Origin: an uncultured Clostridia bacterium
GTDB lineage: Bacteria > Bacillota > Clostridia > Christensenellales > UBA1242
DNA length: 35,792 bases
Assembly: GCA_904397185.1 (NCBI GenBank)
Contig: CAJFOL010000111.1
Span: forward strand, 1 to 35,792
Direction of reading: 5' to 3'
A model generated the notes under the pieces. That model saw only the letters and a list, made by a program, of their open reading frames with translations. It was not told the DNA's origin and did no database searches. Below are positions 7,597 to 17,638 of this stretch, one piece after another. Position numbers and translations under genes: made by a program. The stretch's first letter is position 1. Each line of letters starts with the position of its first letter.

Positions 7597-9591
7597 TTAT
7601 ACCAAAATGGTCTCAAACTCATTCTTCTTGTCAAACTGATGCCTGCTACCGATTCTATCTCCCATATAATCCTCAGCTAGCTCACCATCTGTATCCTTGA
7701 TAAAAATAATAACCTGTTCAGCTGTTTCTGGCAGAGCCTCACATACAGTTTTAATTCTTCTTTTATCAAATGCAGACAACGGCGCATCCATTACCAAAGG
7801 ATATGGTTCAGATGAAAGTAACTTGGCATCGTCATCATCAGCATTACGATTTTCCCTCGCCATTTTGATGATGCCAGTAATAAATGCAAAAATAACCGAA
7901 ATACTCTGAGCTGTAGAAGTTTCTACGTCACCCTCATAGTCATTAGCCTGGACTGTAATATGATATTTGGGATCTATTGTTAATGACAGACCACCTTCAT
8001 AAATTTGCTTAAAGATATCGTTGATTGTATCCTGCAGTCGATTACGAATTTCCTCCTCACTTGTACGATATACATTCTCTAACTCTTCATAAATCTTTTT
8101 AGCATAGGTTAGATACATCTGTGTCTTTCTATTCTTTTCATCAAGCAGGGTAAGATTCCGTCTCTCGGTATCTGCACGGTCACGATCTTTTTCCAGACCA
8201 CCACGCTCTATATTCAGCTCATCTCTATCCTTATCGCACTTATTGATTGCATTAACGCAAATTTGAATTTCGTTATTTATAATGCGAACTTTCTCTCTGA
8301 CATCTCCACCACTAAGCTTAGCCTCAATTTTATGAAGATCATCAGTCTTGTCCATAATGTCATCGCTCTGTACACTAGCTGTAGCAAGGTTGTCCCGCAG
8401 CTGTTCAACCAAATTCTGAAGCATTCCAGCCCTACGCTTTGATTCCTTCTTAAAGTCCGCTACATATGTACTGAGCGACTTAGGCGGAATAACATCCAGT
8501 AACGCCTTCACGTTATTATAAGGTACAGATCCCTCATCCAAGTGAGTACCACAAATACATATCTTCTGCCTGAGCAAATACTCAATAGTTTTGTCACGTA
8601 TAAAAGGAATATCCTTACCTGAAAAATCGTGTCTTGACAGCACCTCCAAAGCTCTCTTAGTCAGAGAAAGCGAGAAGAATGAACTCATAGAAGCATTAAA
8701 ATCCTTACACATATTCTTATAAACTGTGGCACGCATACGAATAGTATTATTAATCTGCTTCTGTAAATCTTCCTTTTCCTTCTGCAGCTTTTCTCCTTCA
8801 GAATACTGCTTCAGCTCTATGATCTTCTCAGATTTTCTGGTCTCTGCAGCTGCCTTCTGTGCATCTAGCTCTTCCAGAGCAATATCAATTTCTGCCAGTC
8901 TAGCATTGCACTTATCTATTATGGATGTATATTCCTGAATCTTCTTGTTACTTTTTGAGTCAAAGCTCTTTTCATAGCTACCAATAACACCAAGGCTGCT
9001 TCTCGGATTGAAATGGCCAATGGCGCTAATCATGGCATTGAGACCAAGAAGTCCTTTTACAGCCTCAGCAAAGTCCGTTGCCTTTTTACCTGTAGAAATA
9101 TCCTTACTCATCTTCTCGATACGTTCACCATCAAAGAAGAAGTATCTGGACAGTTCCTTCGGCAGAATACTCTTCACCTCTGCCTCGCACTGGGACTTTT
9201 TAACGTAGGATGTATTACCGCTTGCATCTTTTACTGCAATATCAAATACAGTATTATCGCCCTTTACATTGTTTGAATAATCCTTATGATAGGCCTGCTC
9301 CCTTATGAGAGCATAATCCACCTCACCATGTCGAAGAGATAATATTACACGAACCTTCTCCTCTGAACCAGGTGTCATTTCTCTGGCTACCACCTTATTC
9401 AGAATAATCTTGTCAGAGAACTCTGTTTCTCCATACAAGCACCAAAAAAATGCCTGGGCAAAAGTAGTTTTACCTGTTCCATTCTCGCCAATAATTATGG
9501 TTACGTTTTTGCCACCTTCTCCTTGGGCAAAATCAATGGATTCATCACGAAATTGGCGGAAGTTCTCAAGTTTTATTGATTTAAGTAACAT
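7597..9591 (-). CDS. DndD-like SMC/Rad50-type ATPase
   Basis: This 664-residue protein has split ABC-ATPase ends around a coiled coil. The N-terminus LKSIKLENFRQFRDESI and Walker A GENGTGKT (35-42) are typical of RecF/Rad50/DndD proteins. Two long heptad-rich arms flank a CIC motif (KICICGTHL), which resembles a reduced zinc hook. The C-terminal Walker B PLVMDAPLSAFD matches the DAP(L/F)S(A/R)FD form of DndD. In dnd systems DndD hydrolyses ATP and is needed for phosphorothioate insertion, perhaps by opening DNA. The ATG at 9591 has GGAAG upstream and overlaps the preceding small gene by 19 bp, which indicates translational coupling. Confidence 0.85.
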   Translation of the reverse strand: MLLKSIKLENFRQFRDESIDFAQGEGGKNVTIIIGENGTGKTTFAQAFFWCLYGETEFSDKIILNKVVAREMTPGSEEKVRVILSLRHGEVDYALIREQAYHKDYSNNVKGDNTVFDIAVKDASGNTSYVKKSQCEAEVKSILPKELSRYFFFDGERIEKMSKDISTGKKATDFAEAVKGLLGLNAMISAIGHFNPRSSLGVIGSYEKSFDSKSNKKIQEYTSIIDKCNARLAEIDIALEELDAQKAAAETRKSEKIIELKQYSEGEKLQKEKEDLQKQINNTIRMRATVYKNMCKDFNASMSSFFSLSLTKRALEVLSRHDFSGKDIPFIRDKTIEYLLRQKICICGTHLDEGSVPYNNVKALLDVIPPKSLSTYVADFKKESKRRAGMLQNLVEQLRDNLATASVQSDDIMDKTDDLHKIEAKLSGGDVREKVRIINNEIQICVNAINKCDKDRDELNIERGGLEKDRDRADTERRNLTLLDEKNRKTQMYLTYAKKIYEELENVYRTSEEEIRNRLQDTINDIFKQIYEGGLSLTIDPKYHITVQANDYEGDVETSTAQSISVIFAFITGIIKMARENRNADDDDAKLLSSEPYPLVMDAPLSAFDKRRIKTVCEALPETAEQVIIFIKDTDGELAEDYMGDRIGSRHQFDKKNEFETILV

Positions 9592-9746
9592 TGCACTTCC
9601 TCCTCAATCTTTTTCTTAATCCATGAAACCATCTGAGAATCATTCATTGTTCTCGTCTTCAGATTCATGTTTTCCTTAATGATGATTGCTCGCTTCAGGC
9701 GTTCTATGACTTTACTGTCAACCTGGATCTCATCGCTAACACTCAA
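9573..9746 (-). CDS. Small basic protein with TTG start, between helicase and DndD-like genes
   Basis: A 57-residue frame begins at TTG 9746-9744, eight bases after a strong GAAGGAGGG. The protein starts MSVSDEIQVDSKVIERLK. A longer reading from TTG at 9767 would place the ribosome site inside the gene. It overlaps the helicase gene by 11 bp and the DndD-like gene by 19 bp, so it is packed into the operon and very likely translated. It is helical and basic (VIERLKRAIIIKEN, WIKKKIEEEV), reminiscent of a ribbon-helix-helix or a small DNA-binding subunit. No family is recognised. It could fill the place of DndE, but similarity is not evident. Confidence 0.7.
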   Translation of the reverse strand: MSVSDEIQVDSKVIERLKRAIIIKENMNLKTRTMNDSQMVSWIKKKIEEEVQCYLNQ

Positions 9747-11949
9747 AGTTTTCACCCTCCTTCTCAAGCTCTAAATCGTTAAGATGATACGCTTCCTCAA
9801 TGTCCCAGATCAGATTATTTGCCAGCATCGAATTTAATGCTAATCTACCAAATTCCTTAATCCGGGCAAGCTCATTTTTAACCAATGTCTTATCCCTGTT
9901 CGCCTGTTCAATCGTTAGACCTGATACTGAATCAAGAGGTCTGGGAAGAGTAACAAAATCATATATTTCTGCAAAAGGTTTATTATCTGATTTACGAAGA
10001 ACTCTACCTCTACGCTGTATATACTCCTTAGGATTTGTAGTACTTGCAAGTATAAAAGCAGTTCGTATGCCAGGAATATTAACACCCTCATCCAGACACT
10101 TTATTGCTACAATAGCCTGTAACTTACCACCATCCTGGAAATGTTCCTTGATCATAGCTCGCTCCTCCATATTTTCCTCTGAAGTAAAGCGTGCCACACT
10201 CATATCAAGCTCATTGGCAAGGATCTTGGTTACAGCCTCTATCTGTCTAATATCGTTTTCATCATCTGATGATGTATCACTATCATCTAAAACCCTTGTA
10301 GCTCCACAATACACCAAAATATTATTATCATCTTTGTATGGAGTGATTTCTCTTTTCAGAGCTTCGAGCTTTTGCATTGCTCCTGCAATCACTCTGGCTC
10401 TCTTGAGCGCAAGGATTTCCCCACGCTTATTCAATTTATACTTTCCGTGCTTGTCTTTTATCATACATTTGGACATTTCATAAGAAAGTTGTTCATATGA
10501 TTCCAGCTCTAGTTCACTAAGATATACAAGAACCGGATAGTACTTATAAGGAGTCAGCTTATCTTCATCAATTGCCCTTTCCAGTGAATATTCAATACAC
10601 TTCTTTCCAAAGAAACTATACAAAAGAGCTGTTCCCTCTTCATCTCTATGTCTTTCGAGTGTTGCTGATAATGCCAGCCTATATGTAAATCTGTCATCCA
10701 ACCGCTTTGCATAACTTCTAGCTCCAAAATTGTGGGCCTCATCAACAACCAGTAAAATTGGACTTTTAATCTTATCTATTCTCTCTTGAAAATCAGGACT
10801 GGCAAAGGTTACATTAGTTGTCACCACACAGAAAAATCTTTTATCTCTTCTGATTTTCTGGTCTATTATCGCCTTAGAGAATTTCTTTCTCCAATCCTTG
10901 TGGACTAAATCTCCATAGGCAACAATAGGCTTCATGTTAAACTTAACAATGTCCTCAACCCACTGCTCTACCAGATGCTTATAAGGCGCTACGATAATAA
11001 CAGCGAGATCGTCATCAAGGTCTTCCGAAAGCTTTGAAATAGCGCCAAGACCAGTATAAGTTTTACCTGTCCCAGTTGCCATATCAAAGATTCCTCTATA
11101 ATTTTCACCTACCCAAACAGAAATAGCTTCCTTCTGATATTCATGTAGCCTCACATCATTTGGAATTCTTGCCCCTACCGCATCTCCACAAAGGGCTTCG
11201 CTCTCATGCAACATACTACTATATGCAAGCATTCTCTTTTGGAACTGCTCACGGTCAATATCAAAATTAGGTGCTTTTTTCCGATATTTCTCAATAAGTA
11301 CATCAGAAATCTTCGGAAATTCCAAGACCTTAAGGCTCGGCTCAATGTTATTCCACATAGAGTAAAAGGCGTTTTCCTTCAGCTTAACTCTATCTGCCTC
11401 TGCCTCATTCCAGTCACAAAATACATCTATGGTTTCATAATTAATGGACATCGCTGTCATAGACTCATTCATGGATCCCGAAAAGGCTACATGATTACCG
11501 TCTCTATCTTCCAAAATACCCATTTTCTCATGATACATTCCAATCTCATTACCCTGGTCGGTATAAGCAATACGAATGTCCAAGATTCCTTCTGATATAA
11601 GATGTGCCAAAAGGTTCAGACGCTCCATAGAGTAGTAATCCTCATGCTCATCAGACAACTGACGCACAAGTGCACCCTCTATAATTTTTTGTCTATTTTC
11701 ATACCCTTCCTTGATAGCCTGGATATCTTCATCTGACAGATACGGAGAGGCAACTATCTCTATCTTTCCTCCATCTTTTGCCATATCCGCTATTCCCTTT
11801 GATATTTCAACAAGGGCCGATGATGAAAAAAAACCCACAGCACGCTTATAAGATGTTGACTCATGAAGCAATGGTATATAAAAATCCTGCACCACATTGT
11901 CGATCAAGGACCGGTATTCGCTTCTTATTTTCTTGTCCTTTAAGCTCAT
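9736..11949 (-). CDS. PLD-nuclease/DEAH helicase fusion, candidate restriction enzyme
   Basis: The 737-residue protein starts with a phospholipase-D-type nuclease domain: MYHEKMGILED supplies H140 and K142 with an acidic residue at 147-148, followed by SGSMNES (158-163), the usual HxK...GSxN set. One such half-site is visible, so the nuclease would act as a dimer. The helicase follows: Walker A MATGTGKT (290-297), LLVVDEAHNFG with DEAH at 403-406, LALSATLERH, and YIQRRGRVLRKS. Helicases of this type sit beside dnd genes as restriction components, and the PLD domain gives a cutting activity. The ATG at 11949 follows GGGGG. The gap to the cysteine desulfurase is 10 bp. Confidence 0.87.
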   Translation of the reverse strand: MSLKDKKIRSEYRSLIDNVVQDFYIPLLHESTSYKRAVGFFSSSALVEISKGIADMAKDGGKIEIVASPYLSDEDIQAIKEGYENRQKIIEGALVRQLSDEHEDYYSMERLNLLAHLISEGILDIRIAYTDQGNEIGMYHEKMGILEDRDGNHVAFSGSMNESMTAMSINYETIDVFCDWNEAEADRVKLKENAFYSMWNNIEPSLKVLEFPKISDVLIEKYRKKAPNFDIDREQFQKRMLAYSSMLHESEALCGDAVGARIPNDVRLHEYQKEAISVWVGENYRGIFDMATGTGKTYTGLGAISKLSEDLDDDLAVIIVAPYKHLVEQWVEDIVKFNMKPIVAYGDLVHKDWRKKFSKAIIDQKIRRDKRFFCVVTTNVTFASPDFQERIDKIKSPILLVVDEAHNFGARSYAKRLDDRFTYRLALSATLERHRDEEGTALLYSFFGKKCIEYSLERAIDEDKLTPYKYYPVLVYLSELELESYEQLSYEMSKCMIKDKHGKYKLNKRGEILALKRARVIAGAMQKLEALKREITPYKDDNNILVYCGATRVLDDSDTSSDDENDIRQIEAVTKILANELDMSVARFTSEENMEERAMIKEHFQDGGKLQAIVAIKCLDEGVNIPGIRTAFILASTTNPKEYIQRRGRVLRKSDNKPFAEIYDFVTLPRPLDSVSGLTIEQANRDKTLVKNELARIKEFGRLALNSMLANNLIWDIEEAYHLNDLELEKEGENFEC

Positions 11950-11959
11950 AACAATCCCC

Positions 11960-13105
11960 CTATAGCTCTGAATCTATGTAATCCAAAGCCTCTTCCAGCT
12001 CAGCAAAATCATCATCTGTAGTAAAATAGTTCACACTGAATCTGATAGTACCTGCCGGGAATGTTCCCATAAACTTATGTGCCAACGGCGCACATTGCAG
12101 TCCTGTCCTGACGGCAATTCCACATCTATCAAATACAGGTCCGGCACTGTCGCTGCTTATTCCCTCTATAATACAAGAAACAATTCCCACATAACTACAA
12201 GAGTCATAGTTTCCAATTATCTTTATGTAAGAATACCTACCTAAAAGGTCTATCAGCCTCTTTCGATTTTCAGCTTCTTTCTCTCTGATGACATTGACAG
12301 TAATCTGTGCTGACCACTCAAGGGCTGCATTTAATCCAGCTATACCTGCTATATTCAGAGTTCCCATCTCATATTTTTGAGGCAAATCTTCTGGCATGTT
12401 TTGATCTGCAGATTCATATCCGGTACCTCCAAATATCACTGCCGGGAACTTCACCGCCGAATTCATTACAAAGCCAGAAATACCTGTTGGTCCATACATC
12501 GTCTTATGCCCGGCAAATACTGCAAAATCTATAGTAGAAAGACCTACATTCAGATCCACCAACCCTGCAGTCTGTGCCATATCCACCAAAGTTATGGCAT
12601 CATACTTCTTTGCCAGTGCAAAAATATCCTCTACCGGAGCAATCAAACCAAACGCATTGCTCGCATGACTGACTATCACAAAATCCGGTTTTACTGTATC
12701 AAATTGATACCGAATTCGTTCCAAGTCATATACCATTTCCTTTGATACTGTCAGCTGGTTTACCTTGATCTTCCCCTTCTCCTCAAAATGATGAAGAGTC
12801 CTGGTAACCGCATTGTGCTCAAATGGGCTGATATAAATATTAACAGCACCTTTCTCAATAATGCCCTGAATAATAATATTCAAAGCTATTGTTGCCGTTG
12901 GTTCAAAGACAACCTGCTTTGCCTGGCAGTGCAGGAGCGCCTGAATCTTCTTCCTAGTATCTCCTATTATGGCACCTGCGCTCTGTGCAAGCTTGTAGTT
13001 TCCACGTCCAACATTTACACCGTTGGTACGATAAAAGCTGTCCATAAAGTCATAAACGCAATCCGGCTTTGGGTATGTAGTTGCAGCATTATCAAAATAT
13101 GCCAC
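11960..13105 (-). CDS. Cysteine desulfurase (DndA/SufS-like, class V aminotransferase fold)
   Basis: The 381-residue protein carries the class V signatures: AYFDNAATTYPKP at the N-terminus, SHASNAFG, a PLP lysine in FAGHKTMYGPTGI, and RTGLQCAPLAHK holding the catalytic Cys in a SufS/CsdA-like loop. It takes sulfur from cysteine as a persulfide and passes it on. Inside this operon it should feed the PP-loop enzyme, as DndA or IscS does for DndC. The start is GTG at 13105, eight bases after GGGGAGG. An ATG six bases earlier is out of frame. The gene lies 15 bp after the large ATPase and 10 bp before the helicase. Confidence 0.92.
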   Translation of the reverse strand: MAYFDNAATTYPKPDCVYDFMDSFYRTNGVNVGRGNYKLAQSAGAIIGDTRKKIQALLHCQAKQVVFEPTATIALNIIIQGIIEKGAVNIYISPFEHNAVTRTLHHFEEKGKIKVNQLTVSKEMVYDLERIRYQFDTVKPDFVIVSHASNAFGLIAPVEDIFALAKKYDAITLVDMAQTAGLVDLNVGLSTIDFAVFAGHKTMYGPTGISGFVMNSAVKFPAVIFGGTGYESADQNMPEDLPQKYEMGTLNIAGIAGLNAALEWSAQITVNVIREKEAENRKRLIDLLGRYSYIKIIGNYDSCSYVGIVSCIIEGISSDSAGPVFDRCGIAVRTGLQCAPLAHKFMGTFPAGTIRFSVNYFTTDDDFAELEEALDYIDSEL

Positions 13106-13120
13106 TTGTCATGCCTCCCC

Positions 13121-16100
13121 TCAGCACATCTTCTTTAATATATCCATGAGGATCTGTCTCTTCTCCTGCTCTGAAATAGAGTATCCCATTGAATCTATCT
13201 CAGATAAAATCGAGTTATACAGAAGCTTTCCTCTTTTACTTGTTTCAACTCTGTCAAACCTCTTTATCTCTGATGAACCGTCGTCTGTACGGAATCTGAT
13301 TTCATAAGTACTTGCGGCACTGTCATCACTTTCAGACTCACCACTTTGAAACTCCTCAGCCGTTTTCTTATACATTACAAGATTCTCTGCGAAACGCTCT
13401 ATGGTATCATCATCCCAGTCTTCAACTCTTAGATCTGTTGTAGCCTTTGCTAGTCTGGCAATAAAGGTCTCTTCATCATTTGTAACTTCTTTGAAAAGTC
13501 CCAGGCATTTGTCAGTTCCATTCTCAAAGAGCTGCTCAAACACATGTGGATCCAGTGTTTCACACCAATCTTTAATTACCGATGATAATGAAACTCTTTT
13601 TAGCTTAGATCTATTTGTCGCAATTGAAAATATCTGCTTTGTCCGTTTTATCAATTCCGCTTTAAGTATTGATATCTCTGAGTCATAATAAAGCTTTGCC
13701 TGCTCTATGTTTTCTGCAAGCCCCTCATTAAAATCTCTATATCCAAAAGCCTCAGGAAGCTTCTCAAACAATAACTCATGTCCATTGAGGTTCTGCTTTA
13801 GCAACTTGACCATCTTGCGGTATCTTTTACTTGACTCTTTGTCTCCTATTCCTTTGGACTCCTTAGCATACCTTGGCAATGACAGATACCAGCGCTTCAT
13901 TGCTGAAGCTGCAAAATCATAAGCACTAAGATTCTTCTCAGCCTCAATAACATATCTGCTAAAAATCTCCGAAAGCTTAGTAATGAATTCCTGCTTTTCT
14001 GGATTCCATTCAAGATATACCAGTGTATAATCTTTTGGGCTTGCATTAATCATCTGCAAAGTGTCTGCCGATAACGGTAGCTGCCCCTGTTCATTCTGCA
14101 GAATAATATCCTCGCTATACTCATGAAAAACTGCAGCAATATAAATGGGAATCATTCCACTCCTGATACCAATATGATACTCAGGAGCCTTCAACTCATG
14201 ATACAAATGATCAAAGGACGCAGTTCCTTTCTTTTTGGCATCCATAATGAAGGAGACAATTATATCTAGTACGCCCTTCATTCGCTCATCGGGCGGAGAA
14301 AGATTAATTCTAGTGCCTTCTTCATCATCGAGTAAAACCCCCTTCCTCAGAAGGGTGCTTCTCATAATAGATACTTCCTGACCAGTTCCTGTAAGTCCTA
14401 GATTTGGTTCCAGAACATTTCTAAGGAGACCTGACAGTATCTTACTTCTGCTGTTATTAGCGATTGAAGTTATCTCATCCTTATTGATGGCCTCATTATT
14501 AATAACCGGTGTTTGGAAGAAAATACTAAAGCAAATATCTGAGGCAAGTCCTGTCAAAGCTGCCTTACGCCCTATGCTTCTTTCTTCCCCATTGTAAATA
14601 TACGTAGACTTATAGTCTTCAGGATGAGTATACCCACTGATAAACTCGCTAATTACATCTCGCAAATCCTCATATATTACTTCATACTCCTCAAAAAGAA
14701 CTGTGTCCTCTTTTGCTTTATCTCTGAGTGCACTTACAGCTTCAAACTCCTGCAAGACTTTTCTAATTTCAGTAGCCTTCTTTGGCAGTATGAAAATAAA
14801 TCTATCACAACCCTTACTTGTCTCCAATACTTTCTTCTTTATGTCTTTAATAGCTTCAGCATCTTCACAGACAATAGCATATACTATACCGTCTGCACGA
14901 ATATCCTCAGCTTTTTTTACCCAGTCGATATCACCTTCAAGCTCCTGTTCTTCAATGAACTCAAACTCAAAGTAACGAATCATCTCTTTTTCATCATTAT
15001 ATTTGGATGGATAGAGATAATTATCAATATTGGAAGCATTTAATGCGCTTTTCAAAGAAATTGCTGGTGCTAAAGCTGCAATGGTGTCTGATATCTTCTG
15101 TTCTACATCAACACCAGATGCCTGCTTCAGCTTCAGATAATCATTGCTACGTTTCAAGTATATTACGTACTCGTCCTTGATAAGATGGTCGATAGCTGCT
15201 TCAATCTCAACAGGTTTGTATTCCATGCTGTAGAGTCCAACAATTTCTTCTTTAATTGGTTTCAACTTATCAAACTGCCCCAGCAAATAAATCAAAGAAA
15301 TAGTCTTTACGATTTTGCTCTCAAGGAGTTGCTCCTCAATCTGATCAAGGATAGTCTTTGTCAGAACATAATTCTTATGAATTTCTCCAGCAAAAGGCTC
15401 CTTCTGCAGTACCGGATCAAAGTAATCGAAAATAAGATCCGGAGTAATGACTCTAAAGGTCTTGTCCTTTAATCCTCTCAGGAACGCTGGTAGAGTCGAT
15501 GTTCCATCAGCAGACAGGAAAGTAAACAAGGTACGCTCATTCTGTGCCACTCGTTCAGATAGTCTTGGAAGAATGAATGTAGAAACGGGATGCAATGGAT
15601 AGCATTCATATATAGTTGTCTCTAATTCTTTCTGATCTGTATCGTTGAATATTGGATGATTAGCATACCTTGTCATCAACTGATCAAACTTAGCCTTGTT
15701 ATCATTTCGGAAATCTTCCCACTTGTCTCTATCCTTGATAATAACTGTTGATATAATCTCATAGGTCTGTGCAAAATTATTATTTAAGTGAATATGACGG
15801 AATCTCTCTGAAACACCGCGCCAACCATCAACCTTTGCCTTTGGTAACTGATCAATGTAATTAGATATCTCTTTATGAGAAATCAGCAAAAGATGCAACT
15901 CATTTTCTCCGCTACGATTGCATTTTTCAGCAAAATCCTGCAGCATCTTAGTATCGCTTACAGAAGCTGCAGTTATATTAGATTCCAGGAACTTACTGAA
16001 CTCATCGTAAACAACATATATTCCTAGATATCCACGTTCCTTTAAGCTTTTTACAACGCTCTCATATAACTCCACAACATCAAATCCTACAAACGGATTG

Positions 16101-16729
16101 AAGATACTTCCTGATGTAAGCTTAGGATAAACCTCTTCAAACTCGTTATAGATTGCAGCATTGTAATCATTTAATTCAGAAATAAAAACATCTACCGGAA
16201 GGCTAATTTCTTTCTTAAACTTATCATATGTTTTCGGGTAGTCAGCCTTCCACTTTTTTATGGCATTAATCGCAGCTCTATAATTGGTCTCCGGCATAAT
16301 GTCCAGATCATTCTCTGCAAGCGTCCTCTGCAGGGCAAGAAGGAAAGCCTGTTGTATGCTGCTGCTAGTTCCACTTATAATAACCGGCAGGATCCTATTC
16401 TTGTCATTTGAGTAATAATTATCAACCAGCTGACTTAGTTCTGGATCCTCTTCAATTTTCGGCATCAAATGTGTAAAAAGAGAACGATCTCTCTGCATAA
16501 GCATAGACAATATTGTAAGTATGATATGAGACTTACCTTTTCCATATGCTCCTACAAGGACTCGCGCTCTTTCCGTCGCATCAGGAGCTGTACTGCAAAG
16601 TATGTCCTTCAGCAACGTCAATGCCGATTTGGTCGGTATGAAATTCTTTAATTTGTCATCATTGTTCAGGTCGTATCCTATATTTACTGAATATTGAAAA
16701 CCTGACGCAACAGAAATCATTTTGCTCAT
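13121..16729 (-). CDS. Large P-loop ATPase, BrxC/PglY/DptF-like
   Basis: This 1202-residue protein has an N-terminal AAA-type core. Walker A is VGAYGKGKSH (59-68), an unusual motif with the trailing His typical of the large ATPases BrxC, PglY and DptF in BREX and Dnd systems. Walker B is YLGIYVVYDEF (about 234-244). The remaining 900 residues are mostly helical with no recognised catalytic motif. Such proteins are the motor or regulatory subunits of phage defence complexes. Its ATG overlaps the end of the DUF4007 gene in ATGA form, so the two are coupled. No PglZ phosphatase is nearby, which argues against a standard BREX system. The family call is from the motif and length. Confidence 0.8.
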   Translation of the reverse strand: MSKMISVASGFQYSVNIGYDLNNDDKLKNFIPTKSALTLLKDILCSTAPDATERARVLVGAYGKGKSHIILTILSMLMQRDRSLFTHLMPKIEEDPELSQLVDNYYSNDKNRILPVIISGTSSSIQQAFLLALQRTLAENDLDIMPETNYRAAINAIKKWKADYPKTYDKFKKEISLPVDVFISELNDYNAAIYNEFEEVYPKLTSGSIFNPFVGFDVVELYESVVKSLKERGYLGIYVVYDEFSKFLESNITAASVSDTKMLQDFAEKCNRSGENELHLLLISHKEISNYIDQLPKAKVDGWRGVSERFRHIHLNNNFAQTYEIISTVIIKDRDKWEDFRNDNKAKFDQLMTRYANHPIFNDTDQKELETTIYECYPLHPVSTFILPRLSERVAQNERTLFTFLSADGTSTLPAFLRGLKDKTFRVITPDLIFDYFDPVLQKEPFAGEIHKNYVLTKTILDQIEEQLLESKIVKTISLIYLLGQFDKLKPIKEEIVGLYSMEYKPVEIEAAIDHLIKDEYVIYLKRSNDYLKLKQASGVDVEQKISDTIAALAPAISLKSALNASNIDNYLYPSKYNDEKEMIRYFEFEFIEEQELEGDIDWVKKAEDIRADGIVYAIVCEDAEAIKDIKKKVLETSKGCDRFIFILPKKATEIRKVLQEFEAVSALRDKAKEDTVLFEEYEVIYEDLRDVISEFISGYTHPEDYKSTYIYNGEERSIGRKAALTGLASDICFSIFFQTPVINNEAINKDEITSIANNSRSKILSGLLRNVLEPNLGLTGTGQEVSIMRSTLLRKGVLLDDEEGTRINLSPPDERMKGVLDIIVSFIMDAKKKGTASFDHLYHELKAPEYHIGIRSGMIPIYIAAVFHEYSEDIILQNEQGQLPLSADTLQMINASPKDYTLVYLEWNPEKQEFITKLSEIFSRYVIEAEKNLSAYDFAASAMKRWYLSLPRYAKESKGIGDKESSKRYRKMVKLLKQNLNGHELLFEKLPEAFGYRDFNEGLAENIEQAKLYYDSEISILKAELIKRTKQIFSIATNRSKLKRVSLSSVIKDWCETLDPHVFEQLFENGTDKCLGLFKEVTNDEETFIARLAKATTDLRVEDWDDDTIERFAENLVMYKKTAEEFQSGESESDDSAASTYEIRFRTDDGSSEIKRFDRVETSKRGKLLYNSILSEIDSMGYSISEQEKRQILMDILKKMC

Positions 16730-17625
16730 GAATTTGTTTCCTCTATATCGGCATAATATTTTTCTACGCAGTTTATAAAGCTGCGCTTATGGAGTATTCG
16801 TACAACATCTAGTCCTGCTGTACGAATTATCTTAATCTCTCCCAGCTTCTCTACTTCATGAAGCACAGAAAGCATACAGATTGAATCAAGATTAAACACC
16901 TTTCCAATATTCTTTTCTGCAGAAAGAAGTTCGTTTAATCCAATCTCTTCTCTATCTCCTGCCTGGTCTACAATAACAGCCATAACAACCCAAGGATTAA
17001 AGCTTCTGACCATAGGTATAGATTTTTTGTATATATAGTTGCCACGTTCTTTGCTAAGAATATCAATGAATCCAAGCTCTCCAAAAGGACAGCTAATGTT
17101 ATTCTCTGGAGAAACCTTATTCGGATCAGACTTATACCTTGGCAAGTATGTATTCACAATACATGCAAAATCATCGGTCAGGGATCTGATAGCAACTGCT
17201 GTCCCTTCCATCTTCAATTCGTTTTGTATCTGCGCCACGAAATCATCTTTGCTAAATTCTTTCATGGTAAATTTATTGAAGAAGTAATACCAAGATGGAG
17301 CCATCTCATCATCTGTCACAAGCTTATAGTGAAGAAGATATAGTGTACCCAACTCCTCGGTATATGGATCATACTCATGTACCAGTTCTCCAAACTGTGT
17401 CAAAGACTGATCCTTTCTTCCTGTCTTCGGTTCTTTCGTCAGACCCACTGCCTGAAGCCAATATCTAAGGGATTTGACCATATTGGCACCGATTCCAAGA
17501 ACATCCATTGGATTCTCATTTTTGTCAGTAAAAACATTTGGCTTTTGCGATACGTAGCGCATTCCTTTACTGAGCCATCCCTTTCTTATAAAGAATGTTT
17601 CATGGGCCCGAAACTTCGTAGCCAT
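16726..17625 (-). CDS. DUF4007 family protein
   Basis: The 299-residue protein matches the DUF4007 pattern: FRAHETFFIRKGWLSKG at the N-terminus, then VLGIGANMVKSLRYWLQA and LTQFGELVHEYDPY. No catalytic motif is visible. The fold looks like winged-helix or helical adaptor domains, and the family occurs next to PAPS-reductase-like genes in defence islands. A DNA-binding or target-recognition role is an inference. AGGAGG precedes the ATG. Its stop overlaps the large ATPase start by four bases, and the gap from the PP-loop gene is 13 bp. Confidence 0.88.
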   Translation of the reverse strand: MATKFRAHETFFIRKGWLSKGMRYVSQKPNVFTDKNENPMDVLGIGANMVKSLRYWLQAVGLTKEPKTGRKDQSLTQFGELVHEYDPYTEELGTLYLLHYKLVTDDEMAPSWYYFFNKFTMKEFSKDDFVAQIQNELKMEGTAVAIRSLTDDFACIVNTYLPRYKSDPNKVSPENNISCPFGELGFIDILSKERGNYIYKKSIPMVRSFNPWVVMAVIVDQAGDREEIGLNELLSAEKNIGKVFNLDSICMLSVLHEVEKLGEIKIIRTAGLDVVRILHKRSFINCVEKYYADIEETNS

Positions 17626-17638
17626 CCCTATTTTCCTC

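Noticed and set aside
9800..10483. Long plus-strand open frame of 227 codons
   Set aside because: It lies entirely opposite the PLD-helicase gene, whose motifs are intact; the product is low-complexity and Ser-rich, typical of an antisense shadow.
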